Numbered from the stretch's first letter, positions 21,352 through 29,718 are shown. The stretch is DNA of 39,049 nt from Candidatus Ruminimicrobiellum caprinum (GCA_017413305.1 JAFPUA010000158.1:1-39049); one strand, 5' to 3'. Made by a program: numbers and translations. Notes: a model not told the origin generated them from the letters alone.

Positions 21352-21676
21352 AGAAAAAAATGTTTTAAGTGATCTGGATTTGAACGATTTTCAAAAAACA
21401 TGGGATGAAATCTATGAAGAAACCAATACCCCGATACTTGAACCGGTAACGGTTTCCCATAGAAAACCCAAAAGCAGAAAGAAAGCTAAAACCGCTGCAA
21501 CGGTTATTAAAGCTGTTCTAATCGGTTTCTGTATGGGTTTCCTTCCTTATGTGCTGCTTAATCAGCAGACTAACCCCCGCCTTTGGGCTGTTCCACTTAC
21601 CCCGGTTGTGCTGTATCTGTTTTACAGCTTGATAACCGATTTGAAAGGATGGTTGAACAAAGATGAAGATTTGTAA
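21344..21676 (+). CDS. Small membrane protein
   Basis: 110 aa. The N-terminal 45 residues are acidic and soluble, followed by a basic patch (HRKPKSRKKAKTA) and two transmembrane segments, about 48-69 (TVIKAVLIGFCMGFLPYVLLN) and 79-98 (LWAVPLTPVVLYLFYSLITDL). The basic patch predicts a cytoplasmic N-terminus. GAAAGGATGAAACC precedes the ATG, which overlaps the helicase stop. Function unknown. Confidence 0.7.
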   Translation: MDEEKNVLSDLDLNDFQKTWDEIYEETNTPILEPVTVSHRKPKSRKKAKTAATVIKAVLIGFCMGFLPYVLLNQQTNPRLWAVPLTPVVLYLFYSLITDLKGWLNKDEDL

Positions 21677-22109
21677 AGATGCGGTTCAATACGGTTCTGA
21701 TTGCGGGAAAACAATCTGTTGTTGTGAATGCCCGGAGTTTGGAACTTGCAAAACTGCTTGTGAGTTTGCCCCGGCTGATTGTGGAAATCTTGTAACAGAG
21801 GAAACCGCCCTTGAAACCTTCCAGAATACTAACCTTGCTGCTATTCAGCGAGTTACCAAGATTCTTGTTTTGAAGAAAAAGCTTGATGAACAGGAAGCGG
21901 AACTTAGAAAAGCCTTGGTTGAAGGTATGGAGAAATACGGTATTAAATTCTTTGAAAGTGACAAGTTGAAAATCACTTTCAAGGATGCTTATCAAAAATC
22001 CGGTGTTGATACTAAAAAGCTGAAAGCAGATTACCCGGATGTTTACCAAGCCTGTTACAAACCTTCCAATGTGAAAGCTTCTGTTGTGGTCAGTTTGAAA
22101 GATGGTTGA
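21663..22109 (+). CDS. Early phage protein with Cys-rich start and Gp157-like helical part
   Basis: 148 aa. The first 40 residues hold a cysteine cluster (CKDAVQYGSDCGKTICCCECPEFGTCKTACEF), likely metal-binding. From about residue 55 comes a coiled coil (AIQRVTKILVLKKKLDEQEAELRKALVEGMEKYGIKFFESDKLKITFKDAYQKSGVDTKKLKADYPD), which resembles the siphovirus Gp157 family in its helical part and strand pattern. It overlaps the previous gene by 14 bases. Precise role unknown; Gp157 proteins sit in replication modules. Confidence 0.6.
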   Translation: MKICKDAVQYGSDCGKTICCCECPEFGTCKTACEFAPADCGNLVTEETALETFQNTNLAAIQRVTKILVLKKKLDEQEAELRKALVEGMEKYGIKFFESDKLKITFKDAYQKSGVDTKKLKADYPDVYQACYKPSNVKASVVVSLKDG

Positions 22110-22281
22110 ATTTCAAGCTGCTTATAACTGGTACAGATGCCGGGAATGTAAGAAGGTTTATCCCGCTGAATTCATAATCTTCTTCAATGAATGTGAGTAT
22201 AAGCCAAAGTTCCGGTTTTGTCCGAATTGCGGCAAACCAACAGAAGGGGGTGAATTTTATAGCAGCGGAAAAACAGTTTGA
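22102..22281 (+). CDS. Small zinc-ribbon protein
   Basis: 59 aa, with CRECKKVYPAEF and CPNCGKP, a two-pair Cys ribbon (C-x2-C ... C-x2-C). It overlaps the upstream gene by 8 bases and ends within the beginning of the VRR-NUC frame. Although small and in an overlapping place, the zinc ribbon pattern is clear, so I believe it is translated. Function unknown. Confidence 0.55.
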   Translation: MVEFQAAYNWYRCRECKKVYPAEFIIFFNECEYKPKFRFCPNCGKPTEGGEFYSSGKTV

Positions 22282-22678
22282 AAACCGGGTGAAGAAGTGG
22301 TTGCAGCAGCAAGGGATTTATCCCCTTGGTTATGCCGCTGATAAGATGGAGATTCCCCCCATTGGTTACTATGAAAAGCGGTGGGGCGGGGGTTATTCCA
22401 AAAAAGGGTTACCGGATATGCACCTTGTAGCAAATGGAATATCTGTTGATCTGGAACTAAAAGCCCCCAATGGTAAACCTTCTGATTTGCAGATACACAA
22501 TATCATTCAAATCAATCAAGCCGGTTCTATTGCGCTGCTTCTGTTCCCGGATGGATTTGAACAGTTCAAGGAAATCATGAAAGGGGTGATAAATTGCAAT
22601 TCAGTCATTCCGCTATTGAATGCTTTGAAAGCTGCAAACGCAAGTATAAATTGCGATACGTTGACAAGCTGGAAGTGA
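22250..22678 (+). CDS. VRR-NUC nuclease
   Basis: About 142 aa. The core reads AAEKQFENRVKKWLQQQGIYPLGYAADKM...YYEKRWGGGYSKKGLPDMHLVANGISVDLELKAPNGKPSDLQIHNIIQINQAGSIALLLFPDGFEQFKEIM, where E-----V--WL, GxPDxxL and ExKA---G--S--Q are the VRR-NUC (PD-(D/E)XK) active-site motifs (Asp, Glu and Lys). It would cut branched or single-ended DNA in phage recombination. The GTG at 22250 is part of the AGGGGGTG site itself; the site is better placed for an ATA at 22259. The frame continues 85 bases into the next gene, an unusually long overlap, and the residues after IMKG look unlike the family. Confidence 0.8.
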   Translation: MNFIAAEKQFENRVKKWLQQQGIYPLGYAADKMEIPPIGYYEKRWGGGYSKKGLPDMHLVANGISVDLELKAPNGKPSDLQIHNIIQINQAGSIALLLFPDGFEQFKEIMKGVINCNSVIPLLNALKAANASINCDTLTSWK

Positions 22679-24354
22679 TTAATGATTATCCCGCTGATAA
22701 TGCGCTTGTGATCGGTACAGCACTTCATACCGGGATTGAAAAGAATGTTGAAACCGCTATCAGGGATTATTACTTTTCCTTCCCCATTATCACAGATGAA
22801 CATATCACAGAAGCTTTGAAACTGGAAATGCAAATTCAAAAAGCAAGGGCGGTTGTTCCAGAAGGTGAATTTGAAGTTCCAATATTCACTAAGCATTTCA
22901 AGGGGTTTATTGATCTGCTTTCCCCGGTAGGTGATAACTACTTTGATTTGTATGATTTCAAGTATTCAAACAATGTTGAACACTATTTGAATTCAAGGCA
23001 GCTTCACCTATACAAGTATTACTTTGAACGGATGCACCCCCGAAAAAAGATAAGAAAAATGTTTTTCTTGTTTGTTCCAAAGAATACTTCAAAGCAGAAA
23101 ACCGGTGAACCTTTACAGTCATACCGGGAAAGGGTGCTTTCAGAACTATCAACAGAACAACCTAAACTTGTAGAAATACCCTTTGATTATAAAAAAGTAA
23201 TTGAACATCTTGAACTTATATCAGATGTTCAAGCGGAAACAGATTATGAAGCTAATTACACATGGCTTTGTAGGTATTGCGAATTTAGTGATTTTTGTCA
23301 GAAAGGAAGTAATTACATGATTCTACCAAGTGCCGAAAGAAGAAATATCACCGAAACCAAGAAAAGAAAGATTTGGATTTATGGCGCTGCTTTCAGTGGT
23401 AAAACCACTTTTCTTGATGCCGCCCCTAATCCCCTTAACCTTAACACGGATGGAAACATTCAGTTTGTTACCATGCCTTATATCCCCATTAAGGATGAAG
23501 TTACCGTTGAAGGTCGGGTTACTAAACGTAAATTTGCATGGGAAGTATTCAAAGATACTATCACGGAACTTGAAAAAGGCGGGAATGAGTTCAAGACAAT
23601 CATCGTTGATCTTCTGGAAGATACACGGGAAATGTGCCGGGTTTACAAGTATAACGAAATGAAGATTCAGCATGAATCAGATTCCGGTTATGGTAAGGGA
23701 TGGGATATTATTCGCACAGAATACCTTTCCACTATTCGCCGCTTGTTCAATCTGGATTATGAAAATATTGTTGTGGTTTCTCATGAAGATGTTTCCAAAG
23801 ATATTACCAAGAAAAACGGTCAAAACATTACCCGGATTGCCCCCAATATTCAAGACGCCATTGCTAACAAGATTGCTGGCATGGTTGATATTGTTGCCCG
23901 TGTAGTAGTTGAAGATGATGGAGCAAGAACCCTTAACTTCAAATCCAATGAAGTTGTGTTTGGTGGTGGACGCTTGAAGGGTATCACGGAAACCACAATC
24001 CCCCTTGATTGGAATGAACTTATGAGGATTTACGATGAAGCTAATGCCGCTATTGCTTCCGGGAAAGTAGATGAAACCCCGGCAGCGAAACCCAGCAGAA
24101 GCAGAAAGGTAAAAGATAACCCCGATATTAACCGGGTAGTTGGTGCAACGCTGGAAGAACAGAAAGCAGAAGAAGCCCTTGAAGGTGCTATTTTGGGAGT
24201 AACAGAACCGGAAGAACCTTATGTATCAGATGAAGAACTTCCTTTTGACCCTAATACCGATAAGGTAGAAGAAACCCTTCCCCCGATAGAACCGGAACAG
24301 GAAGCGCCCCCCGCCCCCGGAAGAAGAACCCGTAGGAGTAGAAAAGCAGAATGA
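22594..24354 (+). CDS. Cas4-like nuclease fused to Sak4-like ATPase
   Basis: 586 aa from a TTG start behind AAAGGGGTGATAAA. Residues 1-241 are a PD-(D/E)XK nuclease of the Cas4/RecB type: SAIECFESCKRKYKLRYVDKL, GTALHTGIEK, GFIDLL (D107), LYDFKYS (D121, K123), and Cys14 with Cys226, 229 and 235 (CRYCEFSDFC) that can hold an iron-sulfur cluster. From Met242 follows a Sak4-like RecA-fold ATPase: Walker A GAAFSGKT (264-271), IIVDLLED (Walker B), then VVSHED and NKIAGMVDIVARV. The tail is acidic and Pro-rich with a basic end. Sak4-type proteins anneal single strands. An internal AGAAAGGAAG site 7 bases before the Met242 codon suggests the ATPase is also made alone. No stop separates them. Confidence 0.85.
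   Translation: MQFSHSAIECFESCKRKYKLRYVDKLEVINDYPADNALVIGTALHTGIEKNVETAIRDYYFSFPIITDEHITEALKLEMQIQKARAVVPEGEFEVPIFTKHFKGFIDLLSPVGDNYFDLYDFKYSNNVEHYLNSRQLHLYKYYFERMHPRKKIRKMFFLFVPKNTSKQKTGEPLQSYRERVLSELSTEQPKLVEIPFDYKKVIEHLELISDVQAETDYEANYTWLCRYCEFSDFCQKGSNYMILPSAERRNITETKKRKIWIYGAAFSGKTTFLDAAPNPLNLNTDGNIQFVTMPYIPIKDEVTVEGRVTKRKFAWEVFKDTITELEKGGNEFKTIIVDLLEDTREMCRVYKYNEMKIQHESDSGYGKGWDIIRTEYLSTIRRLFNLDYENIVVVSHEDVSKDITKKNGQNITRIAPNIQDAIANKIAGMVDIVARVVVEDDGARTLNFKSNEVVFGGGRLKGITETTIPLDWNELMRIYDEANAAIASGKVDETPAAKPSRSRKVKDNPDINRVVGATLEEQKAEEALEGAILGVTEPEEPYVSDEELPFDPNTDKVEETLPPIEPEQEAPPAPGRRTRRSRKAE
23317..24354 (+). CDS. Possible separate Sak4-like ATPase product from an internal start
   Basis: ATG 23317 lies in the same frame as the larger gene and is preceded by GAAAGGAAG at 7-base spacing, as strong as any site in this phage. 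It begins MILPSAERRNITETKKRK, a start typical of stand-alone Sak4-like ATPases of phages, and gives about 345 aa. So the cell may contain both the fusion and the free ATPase. Confidence 0.5.
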   Translation: MILPSAERRNITETKKRKIWIYGAAFSGKTTFLDAAPNPLNLNTDGNIQFVTMPYIPIKDEVTVEGRVTKRKFAWEVFKDTITELEKGGNEFKTIIVDLLEDTREMCRVYKYNEMKIQHESDSGYGKGWDIIRTEYLSTIRRLFNLDYENIVVVSHEDVSKDITKKNGQNITRIAPNIQDAIANKIAGMVDIVARVVVEDDGARTLNFKSNEVVFGGGRLKGITETTIPLDWNELMRIYDEANAAIASGKVDETPAAKPSRSRKVKDNPDINRVVGATLEEQKAEEALEGAILGVTEPEEPYVSDEELPFDPNTDKVEETLPPIEPEQEAPPAPGRRTRRSRKAE

Positions 24355-24491
24355 GAATCTTTCTTGCTTGTGCGGCTTTATTGCTGCTTTGGGGAATGAT
24401 CGGTGATAAAGAAACCGATAACCGCCGCAATTACACACTTGGTTTTGTAATTTGCATTGTCGGTGTGATCTTACTTGAAATTTATAAATAA
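24351..24491 (+). CDS. Very small membrane protein
   Basis: 46 aa with two hydrophobic segments, MRIFLACAALLLLWGMIG and LGFVICIVGVILLEIY, separated by a charged loop (DKETDNRRNYT). The ATG overlaps the stop of the upstream gene (ATGA). Function unknown. Confidence 0.55.
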   Translation: MRIFLACAALLLLWGMIGDKETDNRRNYTLGFVICIVGVILLEIYK

Positions 24492-24514
24492 CTAAGAAAG
24501 GTTAGGTATTAAAA

Positions 24515-24991
24515 ATGGCTGATATGTTTGATAAGTGGGATTCCGAAATTGATACGGAAGGTTTGCAGAAAGATGTTGAAGAAGCCGCTAAAAATGGTGG
24601 TACATACAAAGAAGTTCCCGATGGAACTTATGAAGTTGCCGTTGAAAAGATGGAATTGGTAGCTTCCAAGAAGGGTGACCCCATGGTTTCTATCTGGTTT
24701 AAGATTCTTGCCGGTGATTTTAAGAATTCCCGAATTTTCTATAATCAGATTGTTCAGAATGGGGTTGGAATTCACTTCAACAATGAACTGTTGCGTTCTA
24801 TGGGGCTTGATTGCATTTCCAGCATTGAAAGCCGGGGCGGTAAGCTGTTTCAGAGTTATAAGCAGTATGCAAATCTGCTTATGGATGCAGCGGAAGAAAT
24901 TGATTCTTCCAATCTTACCTTCCAACTTGAATATGGTACGGGAAGTAAGGGTTTTCATACTTACGCTATCGAAGATGTTTTTGAAAATTAA
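24515..24991 (+). CDS. DUF669 protein, likely single-strand DNA-binding partner
   Basis: 158 aa: DMFDKWDSEIDTEGLQKDVEEAA...VPDGTYEVAVEKMELVASKKGDPMVSIWFKILAGDFKNSRIFYNQIV...GIHFNNELLRSMG, the pattern of DUF669, with the G-YEV-VEK----KKGDPM---F-I--G--K core of an OB-like fold. Members regularly lie between a Sak4/recombinase gene and DNA polymerase. That location suggests a phage ssDNA-binding protein; this is inference from context. AGAAAGGTTAGG-type site precedes the ATG. Confidence 0.8.
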   Translation: MADMFDKWDSEIDTEGLQKDVEEAAKNGGTYKEVPDGTYEVAVEKMELVASKKGDPMVSIWFKILAGDFKNSRIFYNQIVQNGVGIHFNNELLRSMGLDCISSIESRGGKLFQSYKQYANLLMDAAEEIDSSNLTFQLEYGTGSKGFHTYAIEDVFEN

Positions 24992-25010
24992 GGTTCAAAA
25001 ACAATAATAA

Positions 25011-25038
25011 TTCCCCCGGTGATCTAAAACCGGGGGAA
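25011..25038 (+). terminator. GC-rich hairpin before the polymerase gene
   Basis: TTCCCCCGGT (25011-25020) pairs perfectly with ACCGGGGGAA (25029-25038), 10 bp, loop of 8 bases. No T run follows (CTTCC), so it may be a processing or attenuation structure rather than a full terminator. It ends 7 bases before the next ribosome binding site. Confidence 0.5.
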
Positions 25039-25052
25039 CTTCCAGAAAGGAA

Positions 25053-26825
25053 GTGATTACAATTCTATTCTATGATTTTGAAGTGTTCAAATATGATTGG
25101 TTGGTTGTAATCATGGATATGACCGAAAAGAAAGAAACCGTCATTGTTAATGATGTGGATGCCCTTGAAGCCTTTTATCAAAGCAAAATCAATGATATTT
25201 GGGCGGGGTTCAATTCCCGGAACTATGACCAATGGATTTTGAAAGGTTTGCTTTGTGGCTTTGACCCTAAGAAAATCAATGATTACATCATTGTGAAAGG
25301 TAACCCCGGATGGAAATACAGCAGCTTGTTTAGGGGTATGCAACTTTACAACTATGATGTAATGGCAAACATTGACCGGGGCTTAAAAGTTTTTGAGGGG
25401 TTCATGGGAAATAACATTAAAGAAACAAGTGTTCCTTTTGACATTGATCGGAAGTTGACCCCGGAAGAAATAGAACAGACGGTTTTTTATTGTAGGCATG
25501 ATGTACAGCAGACTATTGAAGTTTTCCTAAAGCGCAAGGATGATTTTACCGCCCATATGGGTTTAGTGAAGCTTGCTTGTGAAGGGCGGGAACTTGATTT
25601 GAACCTTTTGGGAAAAACTAAAGCCCAACTTGCCGCCGTTATTCTGGAAGCAACACAGAAACCCCATAAAGATGAATTTGATATAGATTTTCCAGATACC
25701 TTAGATATTCACAAATACACCCATGTTTTAGATTGGTACAATGACCCGGAACATAGAAAATATACCTTCACTGTTCCCGGAAAGAAAACCCCGGAGAAAA
25801 TGCAGCTTCAAACCACTATTGCCGGTTGTCCCCATGTTTTTGCATGGGGCGGAGTACATGGGGCGCTTGAAAAATATCATGGTAAGGGATATTTCCTAAT
25901 GGCTGATGTTGCTTCCCTATATCCTTCCTTGATGATTCGTTACAATCTTCATTCCCGAAACATGAAAGACCCTAAGAAGTATGAAGAAATCTATCATACC
26001 CGGCTTAAATATAAGGCTGAAAAGAACCCGCTGCAAGCGCCTTTGAAGTTGGTGCTAAATTCTACTTATGGAGTTATGAAAGACCCAAATAATGGGTTAT
26101 ATGACCCAAGACAGGCAAACAGGGTTTGCATTTACGGTCAGTTGCTTATTCTGGATTTGATAGAACATCTTGAAGTGATTCCCGGCTTGCAGCTTATTCA
26201 ATCAAACACAGATGGTATTTTAATCAAAATGGCTAATGCAGATGATTATTACCGGGTGGATGATATTTGTGCAACATGGGAAGAAAGAACAGGGTTGAAT
26301 TTGGAATTTGATGAATATTCAGAAGTGTTTCAGAAGGATGTAAACAATTATCTGATTCTTCCCCATGGTGATTTGTACGATGAAAAAGGAAAACCCCGGT
26401 GGAAGTCTAAAGGTGCTTATGTGAAGAAATTAAACCCGCTGGATTATGACTTACCTATTATAAATCAAGCTTTGGTTGATTATATGGTGAAGAAAATTCC
26501 GGTGGAAAGAACAATAGCCGCTTGCAATGATCTAAAGGAATTCCAACTTGTAACTAAGATTTCCGGTAAGTATGAAGTAATTCTTCATGGTGGAAAACCC
26601 TTAAATGAAAAGTGTATTAGAATCTTTGCTTCAACAGATGAAGCGGATGGGGGAGTTTATAAAGTACACGCTGAAACACATAAACCCGCAAAGATTCAAA
26701 ATAGCCCGGAACATTGCTTTATCTTCAATGATGAAGTGAACGGGGTTAAATGCCCTTCCAAGCTGGATAGAACTTGGTATGTTGCCCTTGCAAACAAGCG
26801 GTTGAAAGATTTTGGGGTGATCTAA
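25053..26825 (+). CDS. Family B DNA polymerase, short phage type
   Basis: 590 aa. The N-terminal exonuclease part begins LFYDFEVFKYDWLVV (the D-x-E of exonuclease motif I) and includes AGFNSRNYDQWI and CRHDVQQT (later motifs). Polymerase motif A is DVASLYPSLMI at about 283-293, motif B KLVLNSTYGVMKDPNNGL at about 331-348, and motif C appears as QSNTDGILI at about 383-391, with the usual first Asp replaced by Asn but the metal-binding second Asp kept. No terminal-protein domains. It would copy the phage genome. The GTG at 25053 lies inside AGAAAGGAAG; an ATT at 25062 fits the spacing better and matches the usual MK-LFYDFEVF start. The stop overlaps the next ATG (TAATG). Confidence 0.88.
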   Translation: MITILFYDFEVFKYDWLVVIMDMTEKKETVIVNDVDALEAFYQSKINDIWAGFNSRNYDQWILKGLLCGFDPKKINDYIIVKGNPGWKYSSLFRGMQLYNYDVMANIDRGLKVFEGFMGNNIKETSVPFDIDRKLTPEEIEQTVFYCRHDVQQTIEVFLKRKDDFTAHMGLVKLACEGRELDLNLLGKTKAQLAAVILEATQKPHKDEFDIDFPDTLDIHKYTHVLDWYNDPEHRKYTFTVPGKKTPEKMQLQTTIAGCPHVFAWGGVHGALEKYHGKGYFLMADVASLYPSLMIRYNLHSRNMKDPKKYEEIYHTRLKYKAEKNPLQAPLKLVLNSTYGVMKDPNNGLYDPRQANRVCIYGQLLILDLIEHLEVIPGLQLIQSNTDGILIKMANADDYYRVDDICATWEERTGLNLEFDEYSEVFQKDVNNYLILPHGDLYDEKGKPRWKSKGAYVKKLNPLDYDLPIINQALVDYMVKKIPVERTIAACNDLKEFQLVTKISGKYEVILHGGKPLNEKCIRIFASTDEADGGVYKVHAETHKPAKIQNSPEHCFIFNDEVNGVKCPSKLDRTWYVALANKRLKDFGVI

Positions 26826-27226
26826 TGGAAGAAAAAAAAGAAACCATAATCAAAATAAATTGGGGTTCTGGAAACATGGTTTTCATTGCTGAAAAGTTCT
26901 TTCCGATTACCGCCGAAAAAATGACAAAGCTTTATAAAAAGTGTATTCGTCATGATTGGAAACACCAAGATGAAATTGTAAAGCAGATTTTTGAAGCGCT
27001 AAATTGGAAAGAACAGGATTTGAAAAAAACCTTAGAATTTCAGATTACCCGAAAAGCAGATATTGAACAGGAATTAGCCCTTTTAAGGGGTAGAAGCTTG
27101 GAAAAAGACCAAGTTAAAAACAAATTAGCCAACATAAAAGAACAGGTCAGATTGACAAATCAAGAGTTGAAACAGGTTCAAAAGAATATTGAACTTTTAA
27201 CCATGCTTTCAACACCTAAGAAGTAG
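26825..27226 (+). CDS. Early coiled-coil protein of unknown function
   Basis: 133 aa. Residues 1-60 are a compact strand-helix part (KINWGSGNMVFIAEKFFPITAEKMTKLYKKCIRHDWKHQDEIVKQIFEAL) and residues 65-128 a long helix with heptad-like pattern (IEQELALLRGRSLEKDQVKNKLANIKEQVRLTNQELKQVQKNIELL). Start at 26825 behind GGGGTG, sharing a base with the polymerase stop. Its place between polymerase and primase suggests a replication role, unproven. Confidence 0.6.
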   Translation: MEEKKETIIKINWGSGNMVFIAEKFFPITAEKMTKLYKKCIRHDWKHQDEIVKQIFEALNWKEQDLKKTLEFQITRKADIEQELALLRGRSLEKDQVKNKLANIKEQVRLTNQELKQVQKNIELLTMLSTPKK

Positions 27227-27234
27227 GTGGAATT

Positions 27235-29163
27235 ATGGGTTGGACTGGAAACAATACCGCTTTCAGAACTTACATAAAGGGGAAAGATAAAGCTTCCGCA
27301 GAAGCACACAAAGGGAAAGACCATGTAAGAACCTTTGAAGATGCTTCTCAATTCCCTTCCTTTGGTGCTGCTTTGAATGATGGGTTTGTTGATATTTCCT
27401 TTGATACGGAAGAACTTTCAAACAAGTTCCTTGATATTGCCGATAAACACGGCTGGAACTGCTTGATTCTGGAAAACATTGAAAATGGTCACATTCACAG
27501 CATTTGGAAAGATACCAAGCACCGAATTATTAAAGATGGGAGAGATAAAAAGCTTGCTGTTGGCTTAATAGCCGATATTCACAGCGGTTCAACCTATATC
27601 CCTTTACGGGTAAACGGTGTTGATAGATTTCCCCCGTATTTTGACCCGGAAAACACCTTTGATGAAGTTCCTAATGAATTGCTTCCTGTTTCAACTACTA
27701 TTGATCTGCTTGGAATGGAAGAAGGGGATGGAAGGAATGATACCCTTTACCGCTATATTCTGATTCTTCAAAATCAGCTTTATCTTGAAGATGAAGCTAT
27801 TAGGGCGGTTATTCGGAATATCAATGAATTCATCTTAAAAGAACCGCTTTCAGAAGAAGAACTAAGTGTAATCTTACGGGATGAAAGCTTTCAAAAACCT
27901 TCTTTCTTCAAAGGTAATACATTCCTGTTTGATAAATTCGCTGCTTACATTGTCAATATAGCCCATGTTGTTAGTATCAATAATCAGCTTCACATTTACC
28001 GGGATGGGGCTTATGTAACTGGCTATAGAGCAATAGAGAAAATCATGATAAAAAGCATTCCCAATTTGAAGAAAACACAGCGCCGGGAAGTAATTGAATA
28101 CATGGAACTGATAGCAGAAACCTTGAAACCCGCTGATGCCCGGTATATTGCTTTTCGGAATGGAATTTACAACATAGTTGAAAATAGTTTAACACCCTTC
28201 ACCCCTAACTTGGTTATCACTAATAAAATAGATTGGGATTATAACCCAAATGCCTATTCTGAATTAGCTGATACAGTTCTTAACCGGATTTCCTGTAATG
28301 ATCGGGAAGTAAGGCTTTTGCTGGAAGAATGTATTGGTTACTGTTTTTATCGCCGCAATGAACGGGGAAAAGCTTTCATCTTGACCGGTGCAAAATCAAA
28401 CGGTAAATCAACTTTTTTGGACTGTATCAAAACGGTTCTTGGAGCGGATAACATTTCTGCTTTGGAATTGAAAGAATTAGGTGATAGGTTTTCTTCCGCT
28501 ATGATGTTTGGAAAGCTGGCTAACCTTTCGGATGATATAGCAGATGATTTCTTACAGGGAAGCCAAATAAGCACCTTTAAGAAAGTGGTAACCGGTAACC
28601 GGATAAAAGCGGAACGGAAAGGGCAAGACCCCTTTGAATTTGAACCTTATGTGAAAATCATTGCTTCCGCTAATGATATTCCAAGAACAAAAGACAGAAC
28701 CGGGGCAGTTCTTAGGCGCTTGGTGATTATCCCCTTTAACGCAAGCTTTGAACCGCTGCTTCCAGATGGAACACCTAACCCAAACTATGATTCTGAAATC
28801 AAGTATAAGCTGTTTGAACAGGATTGTATTGAATACTTCATTAAGGTTGGTATTGAAGGGTTGCAACGGGTTATAAAGAATGATCGTTTCACAGAACCGC
28901 AAGTTGTAACAGAAGCCTTGAAAGGATATGAAGAAGAAAATAACCCCATTATTGGTTTTCTGGAACAAACGGAACTTGATGAAATCGAAAATGAACCTAC
29001 CCCCGATGTTTACCGGCTGTATCAGGTGTTTTGTGCTGAAAACGGTATGAACCCCATGGGCGCTAAAGAATTCACCAAACAGGTTTGCAAGCGGTTGAAC
29101 ATGGATGTAAAAGATGCAAGGGTGAACGGAAGAAAAACCCGGATTTATGTTAGAAAGGATTGA
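27235..29163 (+). CDS. D5-type primase-helicase (phage/plasmid primase, P4 family)
   Basis: 642 aa. The C-terminal half is an SF3 helicase: Walker A TGAKSNGKST at about residues 384-393, LANLSDDIADD (Walker B region), then KIIASANDIPRTKDRTGAVLRRLVIIPF (sensor and arginine finger). It is preceded by the D5_N-type region (IAFRNGIYNIVENSLTPFTPNLVITNKIDWDYNP). The N-terminal part (HSGSTYIPLRVNGVDRFPPYF and the segments around it) lacks the clear archaeo-eukaryotic primase catalytic residues I would expect, so primase activity is uncertain. It would unwind DNA for the family B polymerase. Starts MGWTGNN nine bases after the previous gene. Confidence 0.85.
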   Translation: MGWTGNNTAFRTYIKGKDKASAEAHKGKDHVRTFEDASQFPSFGAALNDGFVDISFDTEELSNKFLDIADKHGWNCLILENIENGHIHSIWKDTKHRIIKDGRDKKLAVGLIADIHSGSTYIPLRVNGVDRFPPYFDPENTFDEVPNELLPVSTTIDLLGMEEGDGRNDTLYRYILILQNQLYLEDEAIRAVIRNINEFILKEPLSEEELSVILRDESFQKPSFFKGNTFLFDKFAAYIVNIAHVVSINNQLHIYRDGAYVTGYRAIEKIMIKSIPNLKKTQRREVIEYMELIAETLKPADARYIAFRNGIYNIVENSLTPFTPNLVITNKIDWDYNPNAYSELADTVLNRISCNDREVRLLLEECIGYCFYRRNERGKAFILTGAKSNGKSTFLDCIKTVLGADNISALELKELGDRFSSAMMFGKLANLSDDIADDFLQGSQISTFKKVVTGNRIKAERKGQDPFEFEPYVKIIASANDIPRTKDRTGAVLRRLVIIPFNASFEPLLPDGTPNPNYDSEIKYKLFEQDCIEYFIKVGIEGLQRVIKNDRFTEPQVVTEALKGYEEENNPIIGFLEQTELDEIENEPTPDVYRLYQVFCAENGMNPMGAKEFTKQVCKRLNMDVKDARVNGRKTRIYVRKD

Positions 29164-29165
29164 TA

Positions 29166-29717
29166 ATGATGGATGTGAATAAAAGGATTGAATTTTTCAG
29201 AAATTTTCTTAACCCGGCTATGCCTATGGAAAGTATTGAACGGATTGAAACAGGGTTGAAAGATTTAGATTTTTTCAATAAACCCGCTTCCATTTCACAT
29301 CATGGAATGAATACCGGTGATCTGTTTGAACATTCCCTTGATGTTGCCCGGAACTTGGTTGATCTGACAAAGCGGTTGGAACTGAAATGGGATAGAAGTT
29401 CTTCCCCTTATATTGTTGGTTTGCTGCATGATCTTTGTAAATGTGATAATTACATTCATCCCCCAGCAGACACAGACCCGGAACATTGGGAATATAACAA
29501 TGCAACCATTCTAACCGGTCACGGGGAAAAATCGGTAATTATGGCCTTGAAGATTCTTCCCCTTACGGATGAAGAAATTGCTTGTATTAGATGGCATATG
29601 GGCGCTTTCGATGATAAAGGGAACTGGAACAATTATGGTCATGCCGTGACCGTTTACCCCAATGTTCTTTTTACCCATACCGCTGATATGATCGCCGCCC
29701 GGATTCATGGTATTTGA
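29166..29717 (+). CDS. HD-domain phosphohydrolase
   Basis: 183 aa. Motif residues: H in GDLFEHSLDVARN, HD in VGLLHDLCKCDNY, H in GHGEKSVIMALKI, then H in IRWHMGAFDD and D in THTADMIAARI, the order H...HD...H...H...D of HD-domain metal-dependent phosphohydrolases. It may act on nucleotides (dNTP control) in replication. Start chosen at 29166 behind AGAAAGGATTGATA; another ATG directly follows at 29169. Close to the primase-helicase gene and coupled to it. Confidence 0.8.
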   Translation: MMDVNKRIEFFRNFLNPAMPMESIERIETGLKDLDFFNKPASISHHGMNTGDLFEHSLDVARNLVDLTKRLELKWDRSSSPYIVGLLHDLCKCDNYIHPPADTDPEHWEYNNATILTGHGEKSVIMALKILPLTDEEIACIRWHMGAFDDKGNWNNYGHAVTVYPNVLFTHTADMIAARIHGI

Positions 29718-29718
29718 T

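Noticed and set aside
22187..22249. Longer start for the VRR-NUC protein
   Set aside because: The residues overlap the zinc-ribbon gene in another frame and do not resemble the family; the ribosome binding site is at 22244-22252.
25011..25038. Full intrinsic terminator splitting the replication operon
   Set aside because: The hairpin is strong but lacks a T tract, and polymerase would be unlinked from any visible promoter, so I list it only as a hairpin.
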